Position numbers and translations under genes: made by a program. A DNA stretch of 14,136 nt from Reyranella sp. (GTDB taxonomy: Bacteria; Pseudomonadota; Alphaproteobacteria; Reyranellales; Reyranellaceae). Under the pieces are notes generated by a model that had not been told where the DNA came from, did no database searches, and saw only the letters and a list, made by a program, of their open reading frames with translations. Shown in pieces: positions 7,485-14,136 of the stretch. Each line of letters starts with the position of its first letter. The stretch's first letter is position 1. The stretch lies in the NCBI GenBank assembly GCA_030679805.1, contig JAUXST010000032.1, positions 1 through 14,136 on the forward strand, written 5' to 3'.

Positions 7485-8708
7485 TCAAGATCCGATCAGC
7501 TTGACTCCGGGGGCCGCATACTTGGTCGGCCAGACGACCTTCCATTCGCCGTTCTGGACCTGCTTGATCAATTGCTCCGCCGTTCCGTGATTGTACGGCC
7601 CGTCGAACCGCAGGTTGCCGTAGATGGTATCGGCCCCGTTCTTCTTCAGGAAGGCCGCGATCGCCTTGTCGTCCAGGCTCTTGGCGCCGTTAACGCCGGC
7701 CTCGAGGATCTGCCATTCCGAAATCATGCCGGCCGCCTGCGCATCGATGATGGCGTACGGCAGGTTGGCCTTGGTCGCGCGCTCCTTGTAGGCCGCCGCC
7801 ATGCGCCTCACGCCCGGACGGCTGAGGAACGGCTCGGCGGGCTCGAGGAAGGTCGAGCACAGAGCGTTCTTGCCGTCGGGCGACAAGGCTAGCGGACCGG
7901 GTGCCGGATAGAGGTGGAAGCTGTTCTTCGGCGTGTAGTCGAGCTTGCGCAGCGCTTCCAGGACCTGGTTGCTCTCGAGCCCAAGCGAACCCACCCATAG
8001 GAAGTCGGCGTTGGCTTCCTTCACGCGCGCGGCGATGGCGCCGAAGTCGCGATTGCCGGATTCATATTCGAGGTAGAGCACGACTTTGACGCCGCGCTTC
8101 GCCGACTGCTCCTTCATGCCCTGCGCCATGAACTGCGCCGACGGGAACTTGCTGGTCAGGATGACGATGGTCTTGGGCGGCGTCGGCAGGCTCGCCATCG
8201 CGTCCAGGATGACGTTGGGATAGGTCTGATCCGGATTGGGCCCGAACGGCGTCGCCGGGAACGCCATCTCGTAGGTCTGCAGCTTGGGAATGCCCATGCT
8301 GCTCTGGATGATGACCTTGCCGAAGCGCTGGGCGACGCCCATCGCCGCCAGGATCGGTGCCGTCGCGTAGGGTCCCTGGATCAGGTCGACCTTGTCGACC
8401 GTGATCAGCTTCTCGTAGAGGCTGCGCGCCACTTCGGGCTTGGACTGGTCGTCGAGCAGCACATACTCGACCGGCCGCCCGAGGAAACCATTCCGGCCGT
8501 TGATCTCCTCGACCATGATCTCGGCTGCGATCTTGTGGATCTGGGCGGTCTGGGCGAGGAAGCCCGTCAGCGACAGCGTACCGCCGACCCGTACCGGCGC
8601 GCCCGAAGGCGCTGCGCGTAGAATGGCCGGCGCTCCCAGCGCCGCCGTTGCTCCAACCATGCCAGCCAAGACGCGGCGGCGACGCCACGTGCCCATCCGT
8701 TCGACCAT
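7485..8708 (-). CDS. Periplasmic substrate-binding protein of Liv-type ABC importer (Tat signal)
   Basis: 407-residue type I periplasmic binding protein (Peripla_BP_6/LivK-like) that captures the substrate and delivers it to LivH/LivM. The N terminus has a twin-arginine type export signal: RRRRVLAG at 9-16, a hydrophobic Ala/Gly core, and a likely cleavage around RAAPSGA (31-37). The mature protein starts VRVGGTLSLTG (39-49), as is common in the family, followed by a QGPYATAP segment that usually lines the ligand pocket. ATG 8708 has GGAGG with a 5-nt spacer; Met5 is a weaker alternative. It is the first gene of the operon and is transcribed away from the alcohol dehydrogenase. The use of Tat rather than Sec implies folding before export, as seen in some members of this family. 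The ligand cannot be predicted. Confidence 0.94.
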   Translation of the reverse strand: MVERMGTWRRRRVLAGMVGATAALGAPAILRAAPSGAPVRVGGTLSLTGFLAQTAQIHKIAAEIMVEEINGRNGFLGRPVEYVLLDDQSKPEVARSLYEKLITVDKVDLIQGPYATAPILAAMGVAQRFGKVIIQSSMGIPKLQTYEMAFPATPFGPNPDQTYPNVILDAMASLPTPPKTIVILTSKFPSAQFMAQGMKEQSAKRGVKVVLYLEYESGNRDFGAIAARVKEANADFLWVGSLGLESNQVLEALRKLDYTPKNSFHLYPAPGPLALSPDGKNALCSTFLEPAEPFLSRPGVRRMAAAYKERATKANLPYAIIDAQAAGMISEWQILEAGVNGAKSLDDKAIAAFLKKNGADTIYGNLRFDGPYNHGTAEQLIKQVQNGEWKVVWPTKYAAPGVKLIGS

Positions 8709-8926
8709 CGTTTCCTCCAGTCGGCGCGTTTCAGTTCGGTGCGCCGTTGGCCGGACTTTGGGTCAACCTCCGGGGCATGTAAACGAATTTTCGAAACTTT
8801 CGACAATTTTCAACATTCTGTCGCAGCGCGATATCGGTTACCCGCCTGTAACAGTCGGATGCGAACAGTGGGACGCGCAGCAGTTTCGTCCTATGGTCGG
8901 CCACGAAGTTCACGGGAGTTCGCTCA
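8709..8926. promoter_or_regulatory. Divergent control region between the transporter operon and the alcohol dehydrogenase
   Basis: 218 bp between two divergently transcribed genes; it must hold promoters for both. It contains an AT-rich island (about 8777-8820) unlike the surrounding DNA. That island holds the palindrome TTTCGAAA at 8789-8796 and three TTTC(G/A)A motifs starting at 8789, 8798 and 8808, close to one helical turn apart. It also contains an inverted repeat GTTAC-N6-GTAAC at 8837-8852 and a CGGCGC/GCGCCG dyad at 8722-8746 in the predicted leader of the binding-protein mRNA. No convincing -35/-10 pair could be assigned. The GntR regulator of the operon is the obvious candidate to bind here (inference). 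Confidence 0.6.
8837..8852. promoter_or_regulatory. Candidate operator, GTTAC-N6-GTAAC inverted repeat
   Basis: Perfect 5-bp dyad with a 6-bp GC-rich spacer, 75 bp before the alcohol dehydrogenase start. Size and symmetry fit a dimeric helix-turn-helix repressor. The regulator could be the GntR protein or an unlinked one; binding is unproven. Confidence 0.35.
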
Positions 8927-9979
8927 ATGAAAAGCTACAAGGTCGTCGAGTTCGGCAAGCCGCTGGAGAAGGTCGAGGAGCAGAACCCGACCCCGCAGGG
9001 CACGGAAGTCCTGGTGCGCGTCACCGCCGCCGGCGTCTGCCACAGCGACGTCCACCTGTGGGAAGGCTTCTTCGACATGGGCGGCGGCAACAAGGTTTCC
9101 ACCCAGAAGACCATGAACCCGCCGCGCACCATGGGCCATGAGATCGTGGGCGAGGTCGTGGCGCTCGGCCCCGATGCCAAGGGAGCCAAGGTCGGCGACA
9201 ACGCCGTGGTCTATCCCTGGATCGGCTGCGGCAAGTGCTGGTACTGCACCACCGGCATCGAACACCTCTGCCCGACGCCGCGCGCGCTCGGCGTCAACAA
9301 CGACGGCGGCTACGCCGACCATGTCCTGGTGCCGCACGCAAAATATCTCTACCCCTACGGCAACCTGCCGGTCGAACTCGCCTGCCTCTACGCCTGCTCG
9401 GGCATCACTGCCTTCGGCGCGGTCAAGAAGGCGGTGGGCCAGGACGCCGGCAAACCGATCCTGGTGATCGGCGCCGGCGGCGTCGGCCTGATGGGCGTGC
9501 GCTTCGCCAAGTCGGTGCTGGGTCGCGAGCCGATCGTGGCCGACATCGACGAAAACAAGCGCAAGCTGGCGCTGGAGAACGGCGCCGTGGCCGCGCTCGA
9601 TCCGCGCGACAAGGATGCGCGCAAGACCATCCAGGAATTGACTGGCGGCACCGGCGTGGGTGCGGCCATCGACTTCGTCGGCGCCGAGAGCACGGCCCAG
9701 TTCGGCCTGCGCGCGCTCGGCCGCGGCGGCCGTCTGATCATCGTCGGTCTCTTCGGTGGCAATTTCTCGATCCCGTTGCCGATGTTCGCCTTCACCGGCT
9801 GCCAGATCCTGGGTTCGGTCACGGGCAGCCCGGCCGAGATGAAGGAGATGATGGACCTCGTCACCTCCGGCAAAGTGACGCCGGTGCCCACCATCAAGCG
9901 CAAGCTCGACGAGGCCGACGCGACGCTGCAGGAGCTGCGCAAGGGCCTGATTATGGGACGGGCTGTTCTGGTTCCGTGA
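8927..9979 (+). CDS. Zinc-dependent, NAD-preferring alcohol dehydrogenase (MDR family)
   Basis: 350-residue medium-chain dehydrogenase. Catalytic zinc ligands are Cys38 (GVCHSD), His71-Glu72 (GHE) and Cys157 (ACSG). The structural zinc lobe has Cys101, Cys104, Cys107 and Cys115. The Rossmann motif GAGGVG is at 182-187, and the acidic Asp206 at the end of the second strand points to NAD rather than NADP. Between the first two catalytic ligands it carries a longer loop than standard ADHs (about 47-69, Gly/Asn/Thr-rich), typical of a proteobacterial subgroup of unclear substrate. ATG 8927 follows GGGAG with an 8-nt spacer. It is divergent from the transporter operon, so it may belong to the same regulon and oxidise an alcohol intermediate of that pathway (inference). 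rsmC starts 10 bp downstream. Confidence 0.94.
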   Translation: MKSYKVVEFGKPLEKVEEQNPTPQGTEVLVRVTAAGVCHSDVHLWEGFFDMGGGNKVSTQKTMNPPRTMGHEIVGEVVALGPDAKGAKVGDNAVVYPWIGCGKCWYCTTGIEHLCPTPRALGVNNDGGYADHVLVPHAKYLYPYGNLPVELACLYACSGITAFGAVKKAVGQDAGKPILVIGAGGVGLMGVRFAKSVLGREPIVADIDENKRKLALENGAVAALDPRDKDARKTIQELTGGTGVGAAIDFVGAESTAQFGLRALGRGGRLIIVGLFGGNFSIPLPMFAFTGCQILGSVTGSPAEMKEMMDLVTSGKVTPVPTIKRKLDEADATLQELRKGLIMGRAVLVP

Positions 9980-9989
9980 GTCTATTTTC

Positions 9990-10953
9990 ATGAGTGGGGC
10001 CGGACGCGCCCTCGCCTATGTCTTTGAGACAGGAACGCTCGCCAGCAAGCGAGCGTTTTTCCTGCGGGCCGAGCCTCTTCTCCTCAAGGACATCGACGCC
10101 GAACAATCGTTCCGGCCCGAGTACCTGCGCCTGAAGCAGACGAAATGGTCCGTCGTGCCGCGCCTCGATGATGGAGCCTATGACCTCGGTCTCGTGCTGC
10201 TGACCAAGCACAAAGAGGAGAACTTCGCCAACATCGCGCGGGGCTGGGCGTTGCTGGCCCCCGGCGGCCGACTGGTTTGCGCCGGCGCCAACGACGATGG
10301 CGCAGCGAGCCTGGAGAAGCAGGTCGGCAAGGCATTCGGCCTCGTCGACCAGATGTCGAAGTTCCATTGCCGCGTCTTCTGGCTCGACAAGGGCGAGCGC
10401 GCGCCACCCGACTATTGGCGCGGACTTGCGGGGCTGCAGCCGGTGGGCGCTGGCCCCTGGCTCAGCCAGCCGGGCATTTTCAGCTGGGATCGCGTCGACG
10501 ACGGCTCGGCACTCCTCGCCGCGCACCTGCCCGACGACTTAGCGGGCACGGTCGCCGATTTCGGCTGCGGCTGGGGCTACCTCTCGCGCCATCTCCTCGA
10601 TCACTGCTCAGCCATCATACGCCTGGACATGATCGATGCCGAGCATCGCGCTGTCGAAGCGGCACGCGCCAACGTCGCCGATCCGCGCGCGACGGCCCAT
10701 TGGCTGGACCTGATCGCCGAGGCGGCGCCCGCGACCTACGACGCCATCGTCTGCAATCCGCCCTTCCATGCCGGCCGCGCCGCCCAGCCCGCACTTGGGC
10801 AGGGCTTCATCGCGGCGGCGTCCCGTGCGCTCAAGCCCGGCGGGCGATTCTACATGGTGGCCAATCGGGGCCTGCCCTACGAGCCACTGCTGAAAGAACA
10901 CTTCGCCTCGTTCGAGACGTTGGCCGACAACAACAAGTTCCGGGTGTCGCGGG

Positions 10954-10964
<11 letters not shown>
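9990..10964 (+). CDS. rsmC: 16S rRNA (guanine1207-N2)-methyltransferase RsmC-like
   Basis: 324-residue SAM-dependent methyltransferase with the two-domain RsmC layout. A degenerate N-terminal methyltransferase-like half (about 1-150) precedes a catalytic C-terminal half with motif I VADFGCGWGYL (188-198) and the N2-guanine catalytic motif NPPFH (256-260). It is predicted to methylate G1207 of 16S rRNA in the assembled 30S subunit; RsmD/RlmG-type targets are the main alternative. It starts 10 bp after the alcohol dehydrogenase stop with a poor Shine-Dalgarno. A terminator-like hairpin lies within codons 14-25, yet the encoded segment (VFETGTLAS) resembles the normal RsmC N terminus, so the start is probably right. 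Its last 11 bp overlap the end of tlyA on the opposite strand. Confidence 0.88.
10030..10064 (+). terminator. Intrinsic-terminator-like hairpin inside the 5' end of rsmC
   Basis: Perfect 9-bp stem: AACGCTCGC (10034-10042) and GCGAGCGTT (10049-10057), loop CAGCAA, with five consecutive T (10056-10060) in plus-strand orientation. The flanks CAGGAA (10030-10035) and TTCCTG (10059-10064) can pair instead and lengthen the stem with a 3-nt bulge. It begins about 50 nt after the alcohol dehydrogenase stop codon, where a terminator for that gene would be expected, but lies within rsmC coding sequence. The minus-strand orientation lacks a T-tract. The structure is plain in the sequence; activity is not shown. 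Confidence 0.6.
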
Positions 10965-11693
<729 letters not shown>

Positions 11694-11694
<1 letters not shown>

Positions 11695-12152
11695 CAGACT
11701 TCCGGCGGCGGCGAGCGGTGCTTGGCCGAGATCGGGCTCATGAGACCGACGGCGATGCCGTCGGGATCTTTGACGATGGCGTAGCGCGCGCCCCAGAAGG
11801 CATCGAACGGCGCCTGCAGGCTGCGATGGCCAGCCGTAGTCATCTCGCCATGAAGGCGATCGACCTCTTCGCGCGAACTCACGCTGAAACCCACGACCAC
11901 GCGGCCAGCGAGGTCTTTGCGGCCGGCCCACCCCTTGTTCCAGATCTGGGCAAAGGCCGCGCTGTCGAGATCGAGACCTGCAGCCTCGGTCGCCCCGGGC
12001 TCGACGGCGGTGACATGGTGCGCGCCGGTGGCGGTGCGCCATATCCGCGGATCGGGAATGTCGACACCCAGCCGGCGATAGAAGGCGATGGATGCGTCGA
12101 CATTGCCGCTTACTATGTTCAACTGATTGAGCGTCGGCCGCATCAGGTCCAT
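11694..12152 (-). CDS. Small single-domain VOC (glyoxalase/bleomycin-resistance-like) protein
   Basis: 152-residue protein with one VOC fold of two babbb modules: LNQLNIVSGNVDASIAFYRR near the N terminus and FDAFWGARYAIVKDPDGI (116-133) before the last strand. The second half resembles PhnB/bleomycin-resistance-type members. The usual metal-ligand positions do not carry His/Glu: Gln10 at the first strand, no His at the start of the second module, and a hydrophobic residue after DPDG where Glu is expected. It is therefore more likely a binding protein than a metal-dependent enzyme. ATG 12152 has GGAG about 8 nt upstream; Met4 is an alternative. A longer open frame upstream is antisense to the SDR gene and was not used. 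Its TGA overlaps the tlyA start (TGATG). Function unknown. Confidence 0.85.
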
Positions 12153-12189
12153 GGGCTCACTCCGTAACTCGAGGGAAGAAACACTTAGC

Positions 12190-12933
12190 ATGAGCACGAA
12201 GCTTCTGGAGGGCGAACGCGCCCTGATCACCGGCTGCGCCGGCGGCATCGGCCGCGGCATCGCCAAGGCCTTGCTGGCCGAGGGCGCCATTGTCCTGGGG
12301 AGCGACATCACCGCCCCGCCGGCCGGCGACGGCATCGATTTCCTGGCGGCCGATCTCTCCAAGCCCGACGGCTGGAAGGGCCTGCTCGACGGCGCCACGA
12401 AGAAGCTCGGCACCCTCTCGCTCTTCGTCCATGCCGCGAGCCCGCGCCGCCTCGAAGTCGACACGCCCCTGTCGGTGAGCGAGGAAACCTGGGACACGAT
12501 GGTCGACATCAACTTGCGCTCGGGCTTCTTCCTCGCCCGCGAGGTCGGCCGCCACATGCGCGACAACAAGGTGAAGGGCCGCATCCTGCTGATCACGTCG
12601 CAGCATCGCGACATGACACGCAACCTGCCGCACTACAGCGCCTCCAAGGCCGGCATGACGATGGTGATGAAGGAGCTGGCGCGCGTGCTGGCGCCCGACG
12701 GCATCCGGGTGAACGCCATCGCGCCCGGCGCCATCCCGGGCGGCGGCTTCGTCGCCGACAATCTCGGCGCGCTCGTTGCCCAGATTCCCCTTGGTCGCGC
12801 GGGGACTCCCGACGACATCGCCCAGGTGGCTGTAGCAATCCTGTCGGAAAGATTTGGCCGATATGTAGTGGGTACGACGGTAGAAGTTGATGGTGGAATA
12901 GGCCTGATCAGCTGGATTCCCGCCAAGGCTTGA
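12190..12933 (+). CDS. Short-chain dehydrogenase/reductase (SDR)
   Basis: 247-residue classical SDR. The nucleotide motif is TGCAGGIGRGIA (14-25), Asp39 at the end of the second strand favours NAD, and the structural NAG-like motif is changed to HAAS (81-84). Asn108, Ser137, Tyr149 and Lys153 (YSASK) form the catalytic tetrad, and NAIAPGAIPG (175-184) is the family PG segment. It is predicted to be a soluble NAD(P)-dependent oxidoreductase of unknown substrate. The open frame begins earlier, but ATG 12190 gives the standard SDR N terminus, with GAGGGAAG upstream at slightly long spacing. It is divergent from the small VOC gene with only 37 bp between starts. The C-terminal codons (12829-12900) are strikingly AT-ending compared with the rest of the gene, although the protein stays normal (VEVDGG near 231-236). 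Confidence 0.93.
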   Translation: MSTKLLEGERALITGCAGGIGRGIAKALLAEGAIVLGSDITAPPAGDGIDFLAADLSKPDGWKGLLDGATKKLGTLSLFVHAASPRRLEVDTPLSVSEETWDTMVDINLRSGFFLAREVGRHMRDNKVKGRILLITSQHRDMTRNLPHYSASKAGMTMVMKELARVLAPDGIRVNAIAPGAIPGGGFVADNLGALVAQIPLGRAGTPDDIAQVAVAILSERFGRYVVGTTVEVDGGIGLISWIPAKA

Positions 12934-12997
12934 CCGGCCGGGCCGGAAGGACAATCTATTCCGCCTGAAAGCAGTTTTTCACAGAGGGGGTTTCGCC

Positions 12998-13657
12998 ATG
13001 ACGCTTCGCATCAATTCCACCGCGCCGGATTTCACAGCCGAGACGACCCAGGGCCCGATCGAGTTCCACAAGTGGATCGGCGACGGCTGGGCCATCCTGT
13101 TCTCGCATCCCAAGGACTTCACGCCGGTCTGCACGACCGAACTTGGCTACATGGCCGGCCTGAAACCCAAGTTCGACAAGCTCAACACCAAGATCGTGGG
13201 CCTCAGCGTCGATCCGGTGAGCAATCATTCAAAGTGGGCCAAGGACATCGAGGAGACTCAAGGCCATGCCGTCACCTATCCGATGATTGGCGATCCTGAG
13301 TTCAAGGTGGCGACCGCCTACGACATGCTGCCCGAAGGCGCCGGCACGACGTCGGAAGGCCGCACGGCGGCCGACAACGCCACGGTCCGTTCGGTGTTCA
13401 TCATCGGCCCGGACAAGAAGATCAAGGCGATGCTCACCTACCCGATGAGCACCGGCCGCAACTTCGACGAAGTGCTGCGCCTGCTCGAGAGCTGCCAGCT
13501 CACGGCCAAGCACCAGGTGGCGACGCCGGTGAACTGGAAGAACGGCGAGGACGTGATCATCGTCCCGGCCGTCTCCGACGAAGCCGCCAAGGCGAAATAT
13601 CCGAACGGCTGGAAGGCCCCGAAGCCCTACCTCCGCATCGTGCCGATGCCGAAGTAG
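12998..13657 (+). CDS. 1-Cys peroxiredoxin (Prx6 group)
   Basis: 219-residue thiol peroxidase that reduces H2O2 and organic hydroperoxides in the cytoplasm. The peroxidatic Cys45 lies in SHPKDFTPVCTTELG (36-50), with His37 and Thr42 of the Prx6-type active site and the conserved Arg131. The long C-terminal extension, including PVNWKNGEDVIIVP (177-190), is the Prx6/1-Cys hallmark. Another Cys at 166 is not at the standard resolving position of 2-Cys enzymes. ATG 12998 has GAGGGGG with a 7-nt spacer. It lies 64 bp after the SDR in the same direction, so cotranscription is possible, but no firm promoter was found. The gene is followed by a long inverted repeat and convergent dxs. Confidence 0.96.
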   Translation: MTLRINSTAPDFTAETTQGPIEFHKWIGDGWAILFSHPKDFTPVCTTELGYMAGLKPKFDKLNTKIVGLSVDPVSNHSKWAKDIEETQGHAVTYPMIGDPEFKVATAYDMLPEGAGTTSEGRTAADNATVRSVFIIGPDKKIKAMLTYPMSTGRNFDEVLRLLESCQLTAKHQVATPVNWKNGEDVIIVPAVSDEAAKAKYPNGWKAPKPYLRIVPMPK

Positions 13658-13667
13658 TCGACTCATT

Positions 13668-13726
13668 GGACCGCGGGCCTCCAGGCCCGCTCAATTTCAT
13701 AAGGCGGGCCTGGAGGCCCGCGGTCC
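13668..13726. repeat. 23-bp perfect inverted repeat, REP/palindromic-element-like, between convergent genes
   Basis: Arms at 13668-13690 and 13704-13726 are exact reverse complements, separated by a 13-nt AT-richer loop (13691-13703). Each arm also contains its own near-perfect palindrome, GCGGGCCT-CC-AGGCCCGC and its complement, so the element can fold as one long hairpin or two small ones. It lies only 10 bp after the peroxiredoxin stop and 9 bp before the end of dxs. There is no T-tract on either side. It resembles dispersed extragenic palindromes and could act as a bidirectional transcript end. Confidence 0.85.
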
Positions 13727-13735
13727 GGACGAAGA

Positions 13736-14136
13736 TTATCCCCGCGCGCGCTCGGTCTGCTGACCGAGCGCCGCAAGGGCAGTCGCCACGATCGCCGGCG
13801 CGTTGAGGCCGGCCTGCTCGTATTGCTTGGCTGGTGCTGCGTGGTCGATGAAGCGGTCGGGCAGGATCATCGGCCGCACTTTCAATCCGTGATCGAGCAG
13901 ACCGTTGCTCGCGAGATACTGCAGCACCTGGCTGGCGAAGCCGCCGACCGATCCCTCCTCGATGGTGATCAGCACCTCGTGCTCGCGCGCGAGCCGCCTG
14001 ATCAGGTCGGTATCGAGCGGCTTGGCGAAGCGGGCGTCGGCGACCGTGGCGCTCAGCCCCTTGGCGGCGAGATCCTCGGCCGCCACGCGGCACTCGCCGA
14101 GGGGGGTGCCGAAACTCAGGATCGCGATCTTGGTGC
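13736..14136 (-). CDS. dxs: 1-deoxy-D-xylulose-5-phosphate synthase, C-terminal part (5'-truncated by window)
   Basis: The 132 visible codons are the C-terminal transketolase domain of DXS, the thiamine-diphosphate enzyme that joins pyruvate and glyceraldehyde 3-phosphate in the first step of the MEP isoprenoid pathway. Diagnostic stretches, numbered from the first full codon in the window, are SFGTPLGEC (7-15), DARFAKPLD (33-41), EEGSVGGFASQ (59-69) and LPDRFIDH (91-98). The N-terminal and pyrimidine-binding domains lie beyond 14136. The frame ends with TAA at 13736 after a short Gln/Arg-rich tail. It is convergent with the peroxiredoxin across the inverted repeat. Confidence 0.95.
   Translation of the reverse strand, partial: TKIAILSFGTPLGECRVAAEDLAAKGLSATVADARFAKPLDTDLIRRLAREHEVLITIEEGSVGGFASQVLQYLASNGLLDHGLKVRPMILPDRFIDHAAPAKQYEQAGLNAPAIVATALAALGQQTERARG

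Noticed and set aside
8785..8813. TTGAAA-type -35 box on the minus strand for the transporter operon
   Set aside because: No acceptable -10 hexamer occurs at 16-18 nt, so the promoter could not be placed.
8924..9991. Minus-strand open frame (355 codons) almost exactly antisense to the alcohol dehydrogenase
   Set aside because: Composition is typical of an antisense shadow; the plus strand shows all zinc and NAD-binding residues.
12153..12623. N-terminal extension of the small VOC frame antisense to the SDR gene
   Set aside because: It lies opposite a well-supported SDR and has no VOC similarity; ATG 12152 has its own Shine-Dalgarno.
12934..12946. CCGGCC-G-GGCCGG dyad right after the SDR stop as a terminator
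   Set aside because: The usable loop is too small, the stem is only about 5 bp and no T-tract follows; it could be chance in GC-rich DNA.
12930..12960. TTGACC ... TCTATT as a promoter for the peroxiredoxin
   Set aside because: The spacer would be 19 nt and the -10 matches only 4 of 6 bases; too weak to list as a feature.

Overview
The window looks like a piece of a high-GC alphaproteobacterial chromosome (inference). Codons are strongly G/C-ending, a Liv-type ABC transporter is joined to a catabolic operon, and dxs and tlyA lie on one strand close to each other, recalling the usual alphaproteobacterial ispA-dxs-tlyA order. I could not assign a genus. Both ends of the window cut genes: a molybdenum hydroxylase large subunit at the left and dxs at the right.

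Positions 1-8708 read as one minus-strand operon, transcribed from right to left. The order is a Tat-exported substrate-binding protein, LivH-type permease, a fused LivM-LivG permease/ATPase, LivF-type ATPase, a GntR/FCD regulator, a two-domain VOC (extradiol dioxygenase-like) protein, and a CoxL/xanthine dehydrogenase-type molybdopterin subunit running off the left end. Spacing is tight (ATGA and 11-nt overlaps, a stop codon inside a Shine-Dalgarno sequence). The module looks complete: take up a small carboxylate or aromatic-like compound, sense it, and hydroxylate or otherwise process it. The substrate cannot be read from the sequence.

A 218-bp divergent intergenic region (8709-8926) with helically phased T-tracts and a GTTAC-N6-GTAAC dyad separates this operon from a plus-strand pair: a zinc alcohol dehydrogenase and rsmC (16S rRNA G1207 methyltransferase). 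A perfect terminator-like hairpin with a T-tract sits inside the first codons of rsmC. rsmC meets tlyA tail-to-tail with an 11-bp overlap.

The right-hand part holds tlyA and a small VOC protein (minus strand, translationally coupled), an SDR oxidoreductase and a 1-Cys peroxiredoxin (plus strand), a 23-bp perfect inverted repeat, and the C-terminal end of dxs (minus strand). The VOC/SDR/peroxiredoxin block splits dxs from tlyA, and the last third of a domain in the SDR has an abrupt change of codon usage. No RNA genes, CRISPR arrays, transposases or phage genes were seen, and there is no gene-free stretch above 300 bases.
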